From the NCBI GenBank assembly GCA_016935955.1, contig JAFGPY010000029.1, forward strand, positions 1-14,143: a stretch of DNA of 14,143 nt, given 5' to 3'. The position numbers and the translations under genes were made by a program. Positions within the stretch are counted from its first letter, which is position 1; every line of letters starts with the position of its first letter. Shown piece after piece: positions 1 to 6,848 of this stretch. Source of the DNA: Planctomycetota bacterium (lineage in GTDB: Bacteria; Planctomycetota; Phycisphaerae; FEN-1346; JAACEH01). The notes below the pieces were generated by a model that was not told where the DNA came from, searched no databases, and worked only from the letters and a program-made list of their open reading frames with translations.

Positions 1-287
1 GCCCCGAGGGCCGAGCCGCCGATGCCCAGCACGACCACGTTGTCGAATCGACCACGCTTGCGCGCCACGCTCGCCGTGATCGCCTTCACGTAATCGTCGC
101 GGTACGGCAGATCGCGGTAAGGCAACTTGCCGGCGGCGCGCTGTGCAGCCAGGGTCGCGGCAATCTTCGGCGTCCGGGCGGCGATACCGTCAATCGCCTT
201 GGCCGTCAGGCCATGGGTCTTGCCGACCGCGTCGGTCAGCACATTGTTGTAGTCCAGTGTGATCTTGAGGGTCTTCTTGCCGGCCAT
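1..287 (-). CDS. pgi: Glucose-6-phosphate isomerase, N-terminal fragment (cut by window edge)
   Basis: Interconverts glucose 6-phosphate and fructose 6-phosphate in the cytoplasm (glycolysis and gluconeogenesis). Only the first 95 codons plus two bases lie in the window. The protein begins MAGKKTLKITLDYNN and reaches the segment VVVLGIGGSALG at residues 84-95, which matches the conserved sugar-phosphate-binding strand and loop of Pgi (SIS fold). The ATG at 287-285 is preceded by GGAGAGG at 295-301, seven bases away, which supports this start. A promoter candidate lies just upstream, so the gene is probably transcribed separately from pcrA, which ends 93 bp upstream on the same strand. The catalytic Glu and His residues lie outside the window. 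Another SIS-domain protein is possible but less likely, because the GIGGSALG segment is typical of Pgi. Confidence 0.85.
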   Translation of the reverse strand, partial: MAGKKTLKITLDYNNVLTDAVGKTHGLTAKAIDGIAARTPKIAATLAAQRAAGKLPYRDLPYRDDYVKAITASVARKRGRFDNVVVLGIGGSALG

Positions 288-335
288 AAGTCATCCTCTC
301 CACTGTCTGAGAACCTGCGGAAGAAACACCGCACT

Positions 336-364
336 ATGATAGTCACTGTTGCCCCGCAAGTAAA
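336..364 (-). promoter_or_regulatory. Sigma-70-like promoter for pgi
   Basis: On the minus strand, TTTACT (359-364, -35) and TATCAT (336-341, -10) are separated by exactly 17 bases. The matches to consensus are 4/6 and 5/6. Transcription would start near base 329, about 40 bases upstream of the pgi start codon. The -35 box lies in the loop of a small inverted repeat (CCCCG 352-356 with CGGGG 365-369), which could instead be a weak end signal for pcrA. This is a sequence match only. Confidence 0.4.
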
Positions 365-380
365 CGGGGTGCGACGCGCT

Positions 381-2654
381 CTACCGTTTTGCCAGAATCT
401 CCAGTCTGGCGTGCATCGCGACGAACTTCTTCTCGCCGATGTGCGGGAAGCGTACGGAAACTTTCAGGTTGTCGCCCGAGCCGCTCACCTCGCTGACCGT
501 GCCCACGCCATAGGTCGGGTGCTTGACGAGTTGGTTCGGGCGGTAGGGCGAGGCGTCCTGGGGCAGGGCGGCACGCAACCGGACCTCCTCCTCGCGCTCG
601 GCGGCAGTCGGCGCCTGGGGGGCAGCCTGTCGGGCGGCGGGATAGCGCCGTGTCGTCCCGCTGGACCATCTGCTGCGACGATTGTCGCCGAAACTCGGCG
701 CCGCTGAAGACGTAGCCAACGATTGCCGTTCGACGCCCGCCTGGCCGATCTCCTCCAGGAACACGCTCGGCATCTGGCGATTCGTCTGCCCGCGTTGCAT
801 GCGGTACCGGGCATGCACCAGTGTCAGCTTCGACTTGGCCCGCGTCATGCCGACAAAGCACAATCGCCGCTCCTCCTCCATATCGCGGCCCTCTTCCTGG
901 GCCATGACGTGGGGCAGCAGACCTTGCTCCAGGCCGATGATGTAGACGATCGGGAATTCCAGCCCCTTGGCCGCGTGCAGCGTCATCATGTGCACCTTGG
1001 GCTGCTCCTCGTGCACGTCGTCCTGGTCGCTCACGAGCGACACCCGTTCCAGGAACCGCATCAGCGGCGAATAGCCCTCGACCTCAATTTCCGGCGGCGT
1101 CTCCAGTTCCTCCTGGTCGAAGCTGGCCGCCACGGTGACCAGTTCGTTAACGTTCGCCACGCGATCGTCCGACCCTCCTTCAAGCTTGCGGCAGTACTCG
1201 TCGAAGTCAGTCAGGCGGACGATGTCTGAAACCAACTGCTGCATCTGCGACCGGTCGAGCGTCGTCAGATCGTCCAGCAGCCGCACGAAGTCGGTGACTG
1301 ACTTCTTCGCCCGGGCGTTCAGGTCGTCAACCTGCTGGACCAGGCGACAGGCCTCCAGCAACGGCGTGCGGCGTTCTTCGGCAAAGGTCTGCAACCGCTT
1401 CACGGTCGTGTCGCCGATGCCGCGAGTCGGAACGTTGATGATCCGCAGCAGGGCCAGGTCGTCGGCAGGGTTCACCAGGAGACGCAGGTAAGCCACCAGG
1501 GCCCGGACCTCCTGCCGTTCGTAGAAGCTGGACCCGCGGACGATTTCATAGGGAATACCCGCCGCACGCAGGGCGTCCTCGATGCCCCGGCTCAGGCTGT
1601 TGACGCGGTAGAACACCGCCACGTCGGCATAGTTGCCGGCCGCGGCGCACTCCCGCCGCACGCCGTCGGCAATCTCCCGGGCCTCGTCGTCGGCCGAGTC
1701 CACCTCGATCACGCGGACCGCGCGACCGCTCGGGTTCTCGGTGAACAGCGCCTTGGCCTTGCGTTTGCGGTTGAAGGCGATCAGGCTGCTTGCGGCTCCG
1801 AGGATCTGCGGCGTGCTGCGGTAGTTCCGCTCCAGGCGGATGACGCGGCAGCCGCTGAAGTCCTTCTCGAAGTCCAGGATGTTGTGGATGTTCGCCCCAC
1901 GCCAGCCGTAGATCGACTGGTCCGGGTCGCCCGTGGCGCAGATGTTGCCGTGCCGCTCGGCGATGCGGCAGGCAATCTGGTACTGGGCCTCGTTGGTGTC
2001 CTGGTACTCATCGATCAGCACGAAGCGGTAACGGTCCTGCAACAGGTTGCGGAACGTCTCGTTGTCGCGCAGGCCCATGGCCACCTTCATCAACAGGTCG
2101 TCGAAGTCCAGCGCGTTGGCCGTCCGCAATGTCTCTTCGTAGGCCGTATAGATCTTGGCCACGTTCTTGTCGGAGAAGTCGCCGGCTTGTTTGGCGAACT
2201 CGGCGGCCGTCTCCAGACGGTTCTTCAGGTGGCTGATGCGGCTCTGCATACGGTCCGGCGACCAGTGCGTTGTGTCCAGCCCGATCCGTTCGATGGCCTG
2301 TTTCACGGCGCGGCCGGATTCGCTCTGCGTGTAGATCGTGAAGTCGTTGCCCACGCCCAGGACGTCGCCGTAGATGCGCAGCATACGGGCGCAGAACGCG
2401 TGGAACGTGGCCACCGTCAGGCCGCGGATCGGCACCAGGGCGGCAATGCGCTCGCGCATCTCGCCTGCCGCCTTGTTCGTGAAGGTGATGGCCAGCACCT
2501 GGTGATCGGGAATGCCCTGGCCGAGCAGGTGGGCGACGCGCCGCGTGATAACGCGTGTCTTGCCGCTGCCGGCCCCGGCCAGCACCAGCAACGGACCTTC
2601 CACGTGGGTCACCGCCTCGCGCTGGGCGGTTGTCAGATCGGCGAGATAATCCAT
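381..2654 (-). CDS. pcrA: ATP-dependent 3'-5' DNA helicase, PcrA/UvrD family
   Basis: Superfamily 1A helicase that unwinds DNA in nucleotide excision and mismatch repair, and clears replication and transcription obstacles. The protein has 757 residues, a usual length for the family. The helicase motifs appear in order: Q motif LTTAQREAV (7-15), Walker A GAGSGKT (27-33), Walker B with LIDEYQDT (213-220), motif III GDPDQSIYGWRGA (242-254), motif IV RLERNYRST (273-281), motif V TLHAAKGLEF (558-567) and motif VI EEERRLCFVGMTRAKS (593-608). A disordered linker (about 640-700) leads to a C-terminal segment with YGVGTV and VRFPHIGEKKF. This matches the Tudor-like domain of PcrA/UvrD, known to contact RNA polymerase. 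I chose the ATG at 2654, beginning MDYLADLT, because a purine-rich GGAAGAGAG lies 8 bases upstream. An in-frame start at 2690 would add 12 residues without a clear ribosome-binding site. The choice between the names pcrA and uvrD is conventional. Confidence 0.95.
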   Translation of the reverse strand: MDYLADLTTAQREAVTHVEGPLLVLAGAGSGKTRVITRRVAHLLGQGIPDHQVLAITFTNKAAGEMRERIAALVPIRGLTVATFHAFCARMLRIYGDVLGVGNDFTIYTQSESGRAVKQAIERIGLDTTHWSPDRMQSRISHLKNRLETAAEFAKQAGDFSDKNVAKIYTAYEETLRTANALDFDDLLMKVAMGLRDNETFRNLLQDRYRFVLIDEYQDTNEAQYQIACRIAERHGNICATGDPDQSIYGWRGANIHNILDFEKDFSGCRVIRLERNYRSTPQILGAASSLIAFNRKRKAKALFTENPSGRAVRVIEVDSADDEAREIADGVRRECAAAGNYADVAVFYRVNSLSRGIEDALRAAGIPYEIVRGSSFYERQEVRALVAYLRLLVNPADDLALLRIINVPTRGIGDTTVKRLQTFAEERRTPLLEACRLVQQVDDLNARAKKSVTDFVRLLDDLTTLDRSQMQQLVSDIVRLTDFDEYCRKLEGGSDDRVANVNELVTVAASFDQEELETPPEIEVEGYSPLMRFLERVSLVSDQDDVHEEQPKVHMMTLHAAKGLEFPIVYIIGLEQGLLPHVMAQEEGRDMEEERRLCFVGMTRAKSKLTLVHARYRMQRGQTNRQMPSVFLEEIGQAGVERQSLATSSAAPSFGDNRRSRWSSGTTRRYPAARQAAPQAPTAAEREEEVRLRAALPQDASPYRPNQLVKHPTYGVGTVSEVSGSGDNLKVSVRFPHIGEKKFVAMHARLEILAKR

Positions 2655-2705
2655 CCGTGCAACTCTCTTCCTTGATAGGCTGTGGGTCAAGCGGCTGAGT
2701 CGGGC

Positions 2706-2734
2706 AGTATAGCATCCCGCCCGAGCCCCTCCAA
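2706..2734 (-). promoter_or_regulatory. Sigma-70-like promoter for pcrA
   Basis: On the minus strand, TTGGAG (2729-2734) and TATACT (2706-2711) are 17 bases apart. The -10 box matches consensus at 5/6 and the -35 at 3/6. Transcription would begin about 45 bases upstream of the ATG at 2654. The alternative pcrA start at 2690 would leave a very short leader from this promoter, which favours the 2654 start. Confidence 0.4.
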
Positions 2735-2752
2735 GGCCGAGACCAAATTTGA

Positions 2753-2781
2753 TTGAAAAAGCGTGCAGCGGCTCCTACCCT
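2753..2781 (+). promoter_or_regulatory. Possible promoter for acpS
   Basis: TTGAAA (2753-2758, 5/6 match to the -35 consensus) is followed 17 bases later by TACCCT (2776-2781, only 3/6). If used, it would give a leader of about 15 bases that includes the strong ribosome-binding site of acpS. The weak -10 box makes this tentative. It is the only pair with good spacing that I found between the divergent pcrA and acpS genes. Confidence 0.25.
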
Positions 2782-2790
2782 TACCACCTC

Positions 2791-2797
2791 AGGGAGG
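2791..2797 (+). promoter_or_regulatory. Ribosome-binding site that fixes the acpS start
   Basis: AGGGAGG lies six bases upstream of the ATG at 2804. It favours this ATG over an in-frame TTG at 2753, which has no Shine-Dalgarno sequence and would add 17 residues unlike the family. Confidence 0.7.
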
Positions 2798-2803
2798 CGA
2801 AAC

Positions 2804-3196
2804 ATGGCCATTGTCGGACACGGGGTGGACATCATCGAGGTCGAGCGGATCGAGAAGATGCTCGCCGACCATCCCGAGCGGTTCATCGAGCGGACCTTCA
2901 CCGAGGGGGAAACGGCCTTCGTCAACCGCCGCAAGAAGCGGCAGGCCGAGGTCTACGCGGGGCTCTTTGCCGCCAAGGAGGCGGTGATGAAGGCCCTGGG
3001 TACGGGCCTGCGGCGGGGCGTGGCCTTCAAAGACATCGAGGTGCTGCACCACGCGAGCGGCGAACCCTACGTCGTCCTCCACGGCCGCACGGCCGAAGTC
3101 GGTCGCGAGCGCGGCATCGCCCGCCTTTGGATCAGCATCAGCCACATCGAAAGCACCACCATCGCCAGCGCCATCGGCGTGGATGAGGCGGGATGA
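2804..3196 (+). CDS. acpS: Holo-[acyl-carrier-protein] synthase (AcpS)
   Basis: Transfers 4'-phosphopantetheine from coenzyme A to a serine of apo-acyl carrier protein, activating it for fatty acid synthesis. Cytoplasmic. The 130 residues match the usual length of this small trimeric enzyme. The N-terminal GHGVDIIEVERI (5-16) carries the metal-binding Asp9. FAAKEAVMKALGTG (55-68) carries the second metal ligand Glu59 and the conserved Lys63. SISHIEST (111-118) matches the conserved strand near the C-terminus, usually seen as SISHT. The start is set by AGGGAGG six bases upstream. The gene stands alone on the plus strand, divergent from pcrA and convergent with the hydrolase gene, with only 19 bases between the two stop codons. 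In many bacteria acpS sits by pdxJ or alr; neither is here. Confidence 0.93.
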   Translation: MAIVGHGVDIIEVERIEKMLADHPERFIERTFTEGETAFVNRRKKRQAEVYAGLFAAKEAVMKALGTGLRRGVAFKDIEVLHHASGEPYVVLHGRTAEVGRERGIARLWISISHIESTTIASAIGVDEAG

Positions 3197-3215
3197 CCCG
3201 CACAGGAAACGATCG

Positions 3216-3986
3216 CTAGGATTCGGCAATGACAACGCGGAGGCCGTCGTACGCCAGCTCCACGCCGTCGGGCAGGGTGGCGTTGGTCGGCTCGTGGTCG
3301 AGGTCGTGGCAGATGTGTGTGAAGTACGTGCGCCGCGGCCGCAGGCGGTTAACGATCTCCAGCGACTCGGCGACTGTGAAGTGCGTCGGGTGCGGGCGGT
3401 GGCGCAGAGCCCCGAGGACCAGCACGTCGAGGCCAGTCAGCAGGTTCATGGACGACGGCGGTATCTCGTTCACGTCGGTCACGTAGGCGAAGCGGCCGAA
3501 GCGGTAGCCCAGGCAGTCCCAGCGTCCGTGGCGGACGGGCACGGGTATCACCTCGCGGCCGAACAAGTCGAAGGGCCCCGAGACGGGGTTGAAACTGACC
3601 ACGGGAATCTCGAACGTGATCGGCGAGTCGTCGGTCTGCACATAGGGGAACATGCGGTGCAGGTGCTCCATGGTCCCGCGGTTGCCGTAGCAGGGGATTC
3701 GCTGCATCTGAAGGCAGCAGAACCGACGCAGTTCGTCGAAGCCGCAGACGTGGTCGGCGTGGTGGTGCGTGAAGAGGACGGCGTCCACGCGGTCGAGCCC
3801 GGCGGCCACGGCCTGCATCCGCAGGTCGAACGTCGTGTCGATGAGAATGTTGCGATTGTCGTAGCTGACGAGGATCGAGGCCCGCGTGCGGCTATTCTTC
3901 GGATCGCCGCTCGTGCAGACCGGACATCGGCAACCGATCATTGGTATGCCGTGACTGGTTCCGCTGCCTAGAATGGTGACGTTCAC
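3216..3986 (-). CDS. PhnP-like metallo-beta-lactamase-fold hydrolase
   Basis: Predicted cytoplasmic metal-dependent phosphodiesterase or related hydrolase of 256 residues. The metal-binding signature THHHADH (73-79) is complete, and further ligands are likely in VTDVNE and in THICHDLDHE near the C-terminus. The N-terminus MNVTILGSGTSHGIPMIGC followed by CRCPVC (Cys19, Cys21, Cys24) resembles the PhnP subfamily. In E. coli PhnP, cysteines in this position bind a structural zinc, and the enzyme hydrolyses a cyclic ribose phosphate in phosphonate breakdown. No phn genes are visible here, so the substrate is unknown and I give no gene symbol. The start is a GTG whose last two bases, with the next base, form the TGA stop of topA (GTGA, 3983-3986), so translation is probably coupled to topA. 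An ATG-free start fits the family's short N-terminus. Confidence 0.85.
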   Translation of the reverse strand: MNVTILGSGTSHGIPMIGCRCPVCTSGDPKNSRTRASILVSYDNRNILIDTTFDLRMQAVAAGLDRVDAVLFTHHHADHVCGFDELRRFCCLQMQRIPCYGNRGTMEHLHRMFPYVQTDDSPITFEIPVVSFNPVSGPFDLFGREVIPVPVRHGRWDCLGYRFGRFAYVTDVNEIPPSSMNLLTGLDVLVLGALRHRPHPTHFTVAESLEIVNRLRPRRTYFTHICHDLDHEPTNATLPDGVELAYDGLRVVIAES

Positions 3987-6604
3987 GTGGGGTCGGCGTC
4001 CTTACTGTCGCTTGCCGCAGAAGACTTGCGCTTCGAGGATTTTCTGGTGCCCGCGGGTTTATCGTTGGCCTGGTTGTCGTCGCCGGCAGACGTTTCGGCC
4101 TCAGCCTCGGCTTCGGCCTGGAGGGCGTTGAACTGCTCGATCTGCTCGGGCGTGGCGTCCTTGGCGTTCTTGCACTTGGGGTACCCGGGGCAGGCCAGGA
4201 ACGGACCGCGGCGGCTCATGCGGACGATCATCTTCTTGCCGCACTTGTCGCACGCGACGTCCGTCTCGAGAGTCTGTCGCCTTGTCCGCGGCCTGCGCGT
4301 GCCGCCTTTGCCGCTGCGTTTCGGACCGAGTGATATGGTGCCGCGGCACTTCGGGTATCCGCTGCAACCGAGGAACGGTTCTCCGCGGCTGAAGCGGACG
4401 GTCATCGGCTTGCCGCACTCGGGGCACGGCGGAATGGGCATCGGCGTCTCGTCGGGCGCGGCCGGCAGCACGGCGCCGCAGTTGTCCACGTCGGGGCACG
4501 CGAAGTGGACCACGCCGCGCCGCGACTTGGCCTTGACCAGCGGCTTGCCGCACGTGGGGCAGGGCACGTCGGTCTGCTCGCCCTCGGGCGGCTTGCGCTT
4601 GGCCTTTTCGATGAACTTGCACTTCGGATAGTTCTCGCAGCCGACGAACAGGCCGAAGCGGCCGAGGCGTTCCAGCAGTTTGCCGCCGCACTCCGGGCAC
4701 GTGCGGCCCGTGTCCTTCGGTTGCGGCGCGGTCAGGCCCTGCTGCTCGCCGAACTCGGCGTTGAACTTTTCGATCTCTTCGGGCGTGGCTTCGCCGGTGG
4801 CCTTGCACTTGGGATAGCCGCTGCAGGAGCGGAACGGTCCGCGCCGTCCCGAGCGGACGATCATCGGTCGCCCGCATTCGGGGCATGCCGCGTCGATCTT
4901 CATCTCGGCCGGCCGGTCCGCCGCATCCAGGGCTTCCTTGAACGGCGTATAAAACTCCGTCAGCACGTCGACGTAGCCCATTTCGCCGGTCTCGACCTTG
5001 TCGAGATCGTCTTCCATGTGGCTCGTGAATTCGACGTTCAGAATTCTTGGGAAATGCTCGACCAGTTTGTCGGTGACGATCTTGCCCAGGTCGGTGGCCC
5101 AGTAGCGGCGCTGCTTCTGCTCGACGTAGCCGCGCTCCTCGATCGTCGAAAGGATGGCCGCGTAGGTCGACGGGCGTCCGATGCCGCGGCTCTCAAGTTC
5201 GCGGATCAGGCCCGCTTCGCTGTACCGCGGCGGCGGCTGCGTGAAATGCTGCGACGGCTTCAGCTCGACCAGGTCCAGCGCCGCTCCGGCGTCTACGCGC
5301 GGCAGCATCTGTTCGTCCTTGCCAAGACGCAGGCCCGTCACGCGTGTGTGGCCGTCGTAGACCAGCGTGCGGCCGATGGCCTTCAGTTCCCCGGCTCCCG
5401 CGCGAATCGACAGGTCGGTCACTTCCCATTCGGCCGGCTTCATCTGAGAGGCGACGAACCGCTTCCAGATCAGGCTGTAGAGGTTGTACTGATCGTCGGT
5501 CAGCGAGCCGCGAACGGCGTCCGGAAGAATCGACACGTCCGTCGGGCGGATGGCCTCGTGGGCTTCCTGTGCCCCGGCGCGCGACGTGAAGAAGTGCGGC
5601 TTCTCTGGAACGTACTCGGCCCCGAACTCCTTGCCGATCAGGTCGCGGCAGGCGCTGACGGCCGAGGCGGCAAGGTGGTGACTGTCGGTTCGCATGTAGG
5701 TGATCAGGGCTGTCGGGCCGCTCTGGCCCAGATCCACGCCCTCGTACAACTGCTGGGCGATGCTCATCGTGCGGCGGCTGGCGAATCGCAACTGTGTCGA
5801 GGCCGCCTGCTGCAACTCGCTGGTCGTGAACGGGGGCGGCGCCTTGTCTTTGCGGGTGCGAACTTTGCGGTCTATGACCGTGTATGCGGCTTCGCGCAGC
5901 GCGGCGGCCACGGCTTCGGCCTGTTCGCCCTGCACCGGGCGGAACTTCTCGCCCTCGTACTTGACCAGCTCGGCAAGGAACCGCTGCGACTCGTCGCTGA
6001 TTCCCGCCGGCGTCAGTGTGGCCCGGATGCGCCAGTACTCCTCGGGCTTGAAGGCCTCGATCTCGCGTTCCCGTTCAACCACCAAGCGTACGGCTACACT
6101 CTGCACGCGGCCGGCGCTGAGTCCGCGGCGAACGCGGCGCCAGAGCAGCGGGCTCAACTTGTAGCCCACCAGCCGATCCAGGATACGCCGGGCCTGCTGG
6201 GCGTCGACCTTCTTCATGTCCACGCGGCCGGGTTCCGAGAAAGCCGCTTGGATGGCCGATTTGGTGATCTCGTTGAAGACGACGCGGTAGGTCGTTTCGG
6301 GGTCCAGCTTGAGGGCCTCGGCCAGGTGCCAGGCGATGGCCTCGCCCTCGCGATCAAGGTCCGTCGCCAGGTAGACCGTGTCGGCCTTCTTCGCGGCGTC
6401 GCGAAGCTCCTTGAGCAGCTTGGTTCTGTCGCGGGAGACGGTGTACTTGGGCTTGAAGTTGTCCTCGACGTCGACGCCCAGAGCCGACTTCGGCAGGTCG
6501 CGGACGTGCCCCTTCGAGGCCTTGACCTCGTAGCCGGAGCCCAGGTACTTCTTGATCGTCCGGGCCTTGGCCGGCGATTCCACGACCACCAACGACTTCG
6601 CCAT
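3983..6604 (-). CDS. topA: DNA topoisomerase I (type IA) with five C-terminal zinc ribbons
   Basis: Relaxes negatively supercoiled DNA by cutting one strand through a tyrosyl-DNA bond. The 873-residue protein starts MAKSLVVVESPAKARTIKKY, the beginning of the TOPRIM domain, with Glu9. The acidic metal site is TDLDREGEAIAW (81-92, Asp82, Asp84, Glu86). The active-site segment ITYMRTDS (301-308) places the catalytic tyrosine at 303. RPSTYAAILSTIEERGYV (477-494) is another conserved block. Five tetracysteine units follow: 574-600, 636-662, 682-709, 727-753 and 785-811. The third is atypical at its C-terminal half (CPDVDNC). The tail is low complexity, first Ala/Glu-rich (about 829-838), then Lys/Ser-rich. 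The ATG at 6604 has GGGAG six bases upstream. An in-frame GTG at 6664 would add 20 unrelated residues and lies at or before the predicted transcription start. The PhnP-like gene follows with a 4-base overlap. Confidence 0.97.
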   Translation of the reverse strand: MAKSLVVVESPAKARTIKKYLGSGYEVKASKGHVRDLPKSALGVDVEDNFKPKYTVSRDRTKLLKELRDAAKKADTVYLATDLDREGEAIAWHLAEALKLDPETTYRVVFNEITKSAIQAAFSEPGRVDMKKVDAQQARRILDRLVGYKLSPLLWRRVRRGLSAGRVQSVAVRLVVEREREIEAFKPEEYWRIRATLTPAGISDESQRFLAELVKYEGEKFRPVQGEQAEAVAAALREAAYTVIDRKVRTRKDKAPPPFTTSELQQAASTQLRFASRRTMSIAQQLYEGVDLGQSGPTALITYMRTDSHHLAASAVSACRDLIGKEFGAEYVPEKPHFFTSRAGAQEAHEAIRPTDVSILPDAVRGSLTDDQYNLYSLIWKRFVASQMKPAEWEVTDLSIRAGAGELKAIGRTLVYDGHTRVTGLRLGKDEQMLPRVDAGAALDLVELKPSQHFTQPPPRYSEAGLIRELESRGIGRPSTYAAILSTIEERGYVEQKQRRYWATDLGKIVTDKLVEHFPRILNVEFTSHMEDDLDKVETGEMGYVDVLTEFYTPFKEALDAADRPAEMKIDAACPECGRPMIVRSGRRGPFRSCSGYPKCKATGEATPEEIEKFNAEFGEQQGLTAPQPKDTGRTCPECGGKLLERLGRFGLFVGCENYPKCKFIEKAKRKPPEGEQTDVPCPTCGKPLVKAKSRRGVVHFACPDVDNCGAVLPAAPDETPMPIPPCPECGKPMTVRFSRGEPFLGCSGYPKCRGTISLGPKRSGKGGTRRPRTRRQTLETDVACDKCGKKMIVRMSRRGPFLACPGYPKCKNAKDATPEQIEQFNALQAEAEAEAETSAGDDNQANDKPAGTRKSSKRKSSAASDSKDADPT

Positions 6605-6629
6605 GCAGGACTCCCGATCGCCTCTGAGC

Positions 6630-6671
6630 CGGCCTCGCGGGCCGAAAATCGCGCCCGGTCGCACACCGGGC
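6630..6671 (-). promoter_or_regulatory. Two tandem hairpins in the topA mRNA leader
   Basis: Two perfect inverted repeats lie between the topA promoter and its ribosome-binding site: GCCCGGT/ACCGGGC (6653-6659 with 6665-6671, 7 bp, 5-base loop) and CGGCC/GGCCG (6630-6634 with 6640-6644, 5 bp, 5-base loop). If transcription starts near 6670, the first hairpin would sit at the 5' end of the mRNA, where such structures often protect against decay. Its role is inferred; short perfect stems also arise easily in GC-rich DNA. Confidence 0.35.
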
Positions 6672-6676
6672 AGGTG

Positions 6677-6706
6677 ATTTAATCAGAAGCCGCTTGCCGG
6701 TGTCAA
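6677..6706 (-). promoter_or_regulatory. Sigma-70-like promoter for topA
   Basis: On the minus strand, a perfect -35 box TTGACA (6701-6706) is followed after 18 bases by TTAAAT (6677-6682, 4/6 match to the -10 consensus). Transcription would start near 6670, giving a leader of about 66 bases. It is the best promoter match upstream of topA. Confidence 0.5.
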
Positions 6707-6761
6707 GACGAATCCTCCGGCCGCTCTCGCCGCGGGTCGATTAGGGAGGGCCCGTTTTTCG

Positions 6762-6790
6762 TTGAACTGGCGGCTCCGGGAGGCTACATT
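6762..6790 (+). promoter_or_regulatory. Sigma-70-like promoter for the PpiD/SurA-like gene
   Basis: TTGAAC (6762-6767, 4/6) and TACATT (6785-6790, 4/6) are separated by 17 bases. Transcription would start near 6797, about 50 bases before the ATG at 6849. It diverges from the topA promoter about 60 bases away. Confidence 0.4.
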
Positions 6791-6836
6791 ATCAGTTTTG
6801 GCGACCCATTCTGCCGGGGCCCTATTGCGCCCTCAC

Positions 6837-6842
6837 AAGGAG
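6837..6842 (+). promoter_or_regulatory. Ribosome-binding site that fixes the start at 6849
   Basis: AAGGAG lies six bases upstream of the ATG at 6849. The open frame extends back to a TTG at 6762, but that codon overlaps the predicted -35 box, so the long form is unlikely. Confidence 0.7.
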
Positions 6843-6848
6843 ACATCG

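Noticed and set aside
352..369. CCCCG/CGGGG inverted repeat as a terminator for pcrA
   Set aside because: The stem is only 5 bp without a T-run on the minus strand, and it overlaps the better supported pgi promoter.
4505..6682. 725-codon open frame on the plus strand opposite topA
   Set aside because: It is a by-product of GC-rich codon use in topA, whose own frame is certain. Its translation is Arg/Ala/Leu/Gly-rich with no domain pattern.
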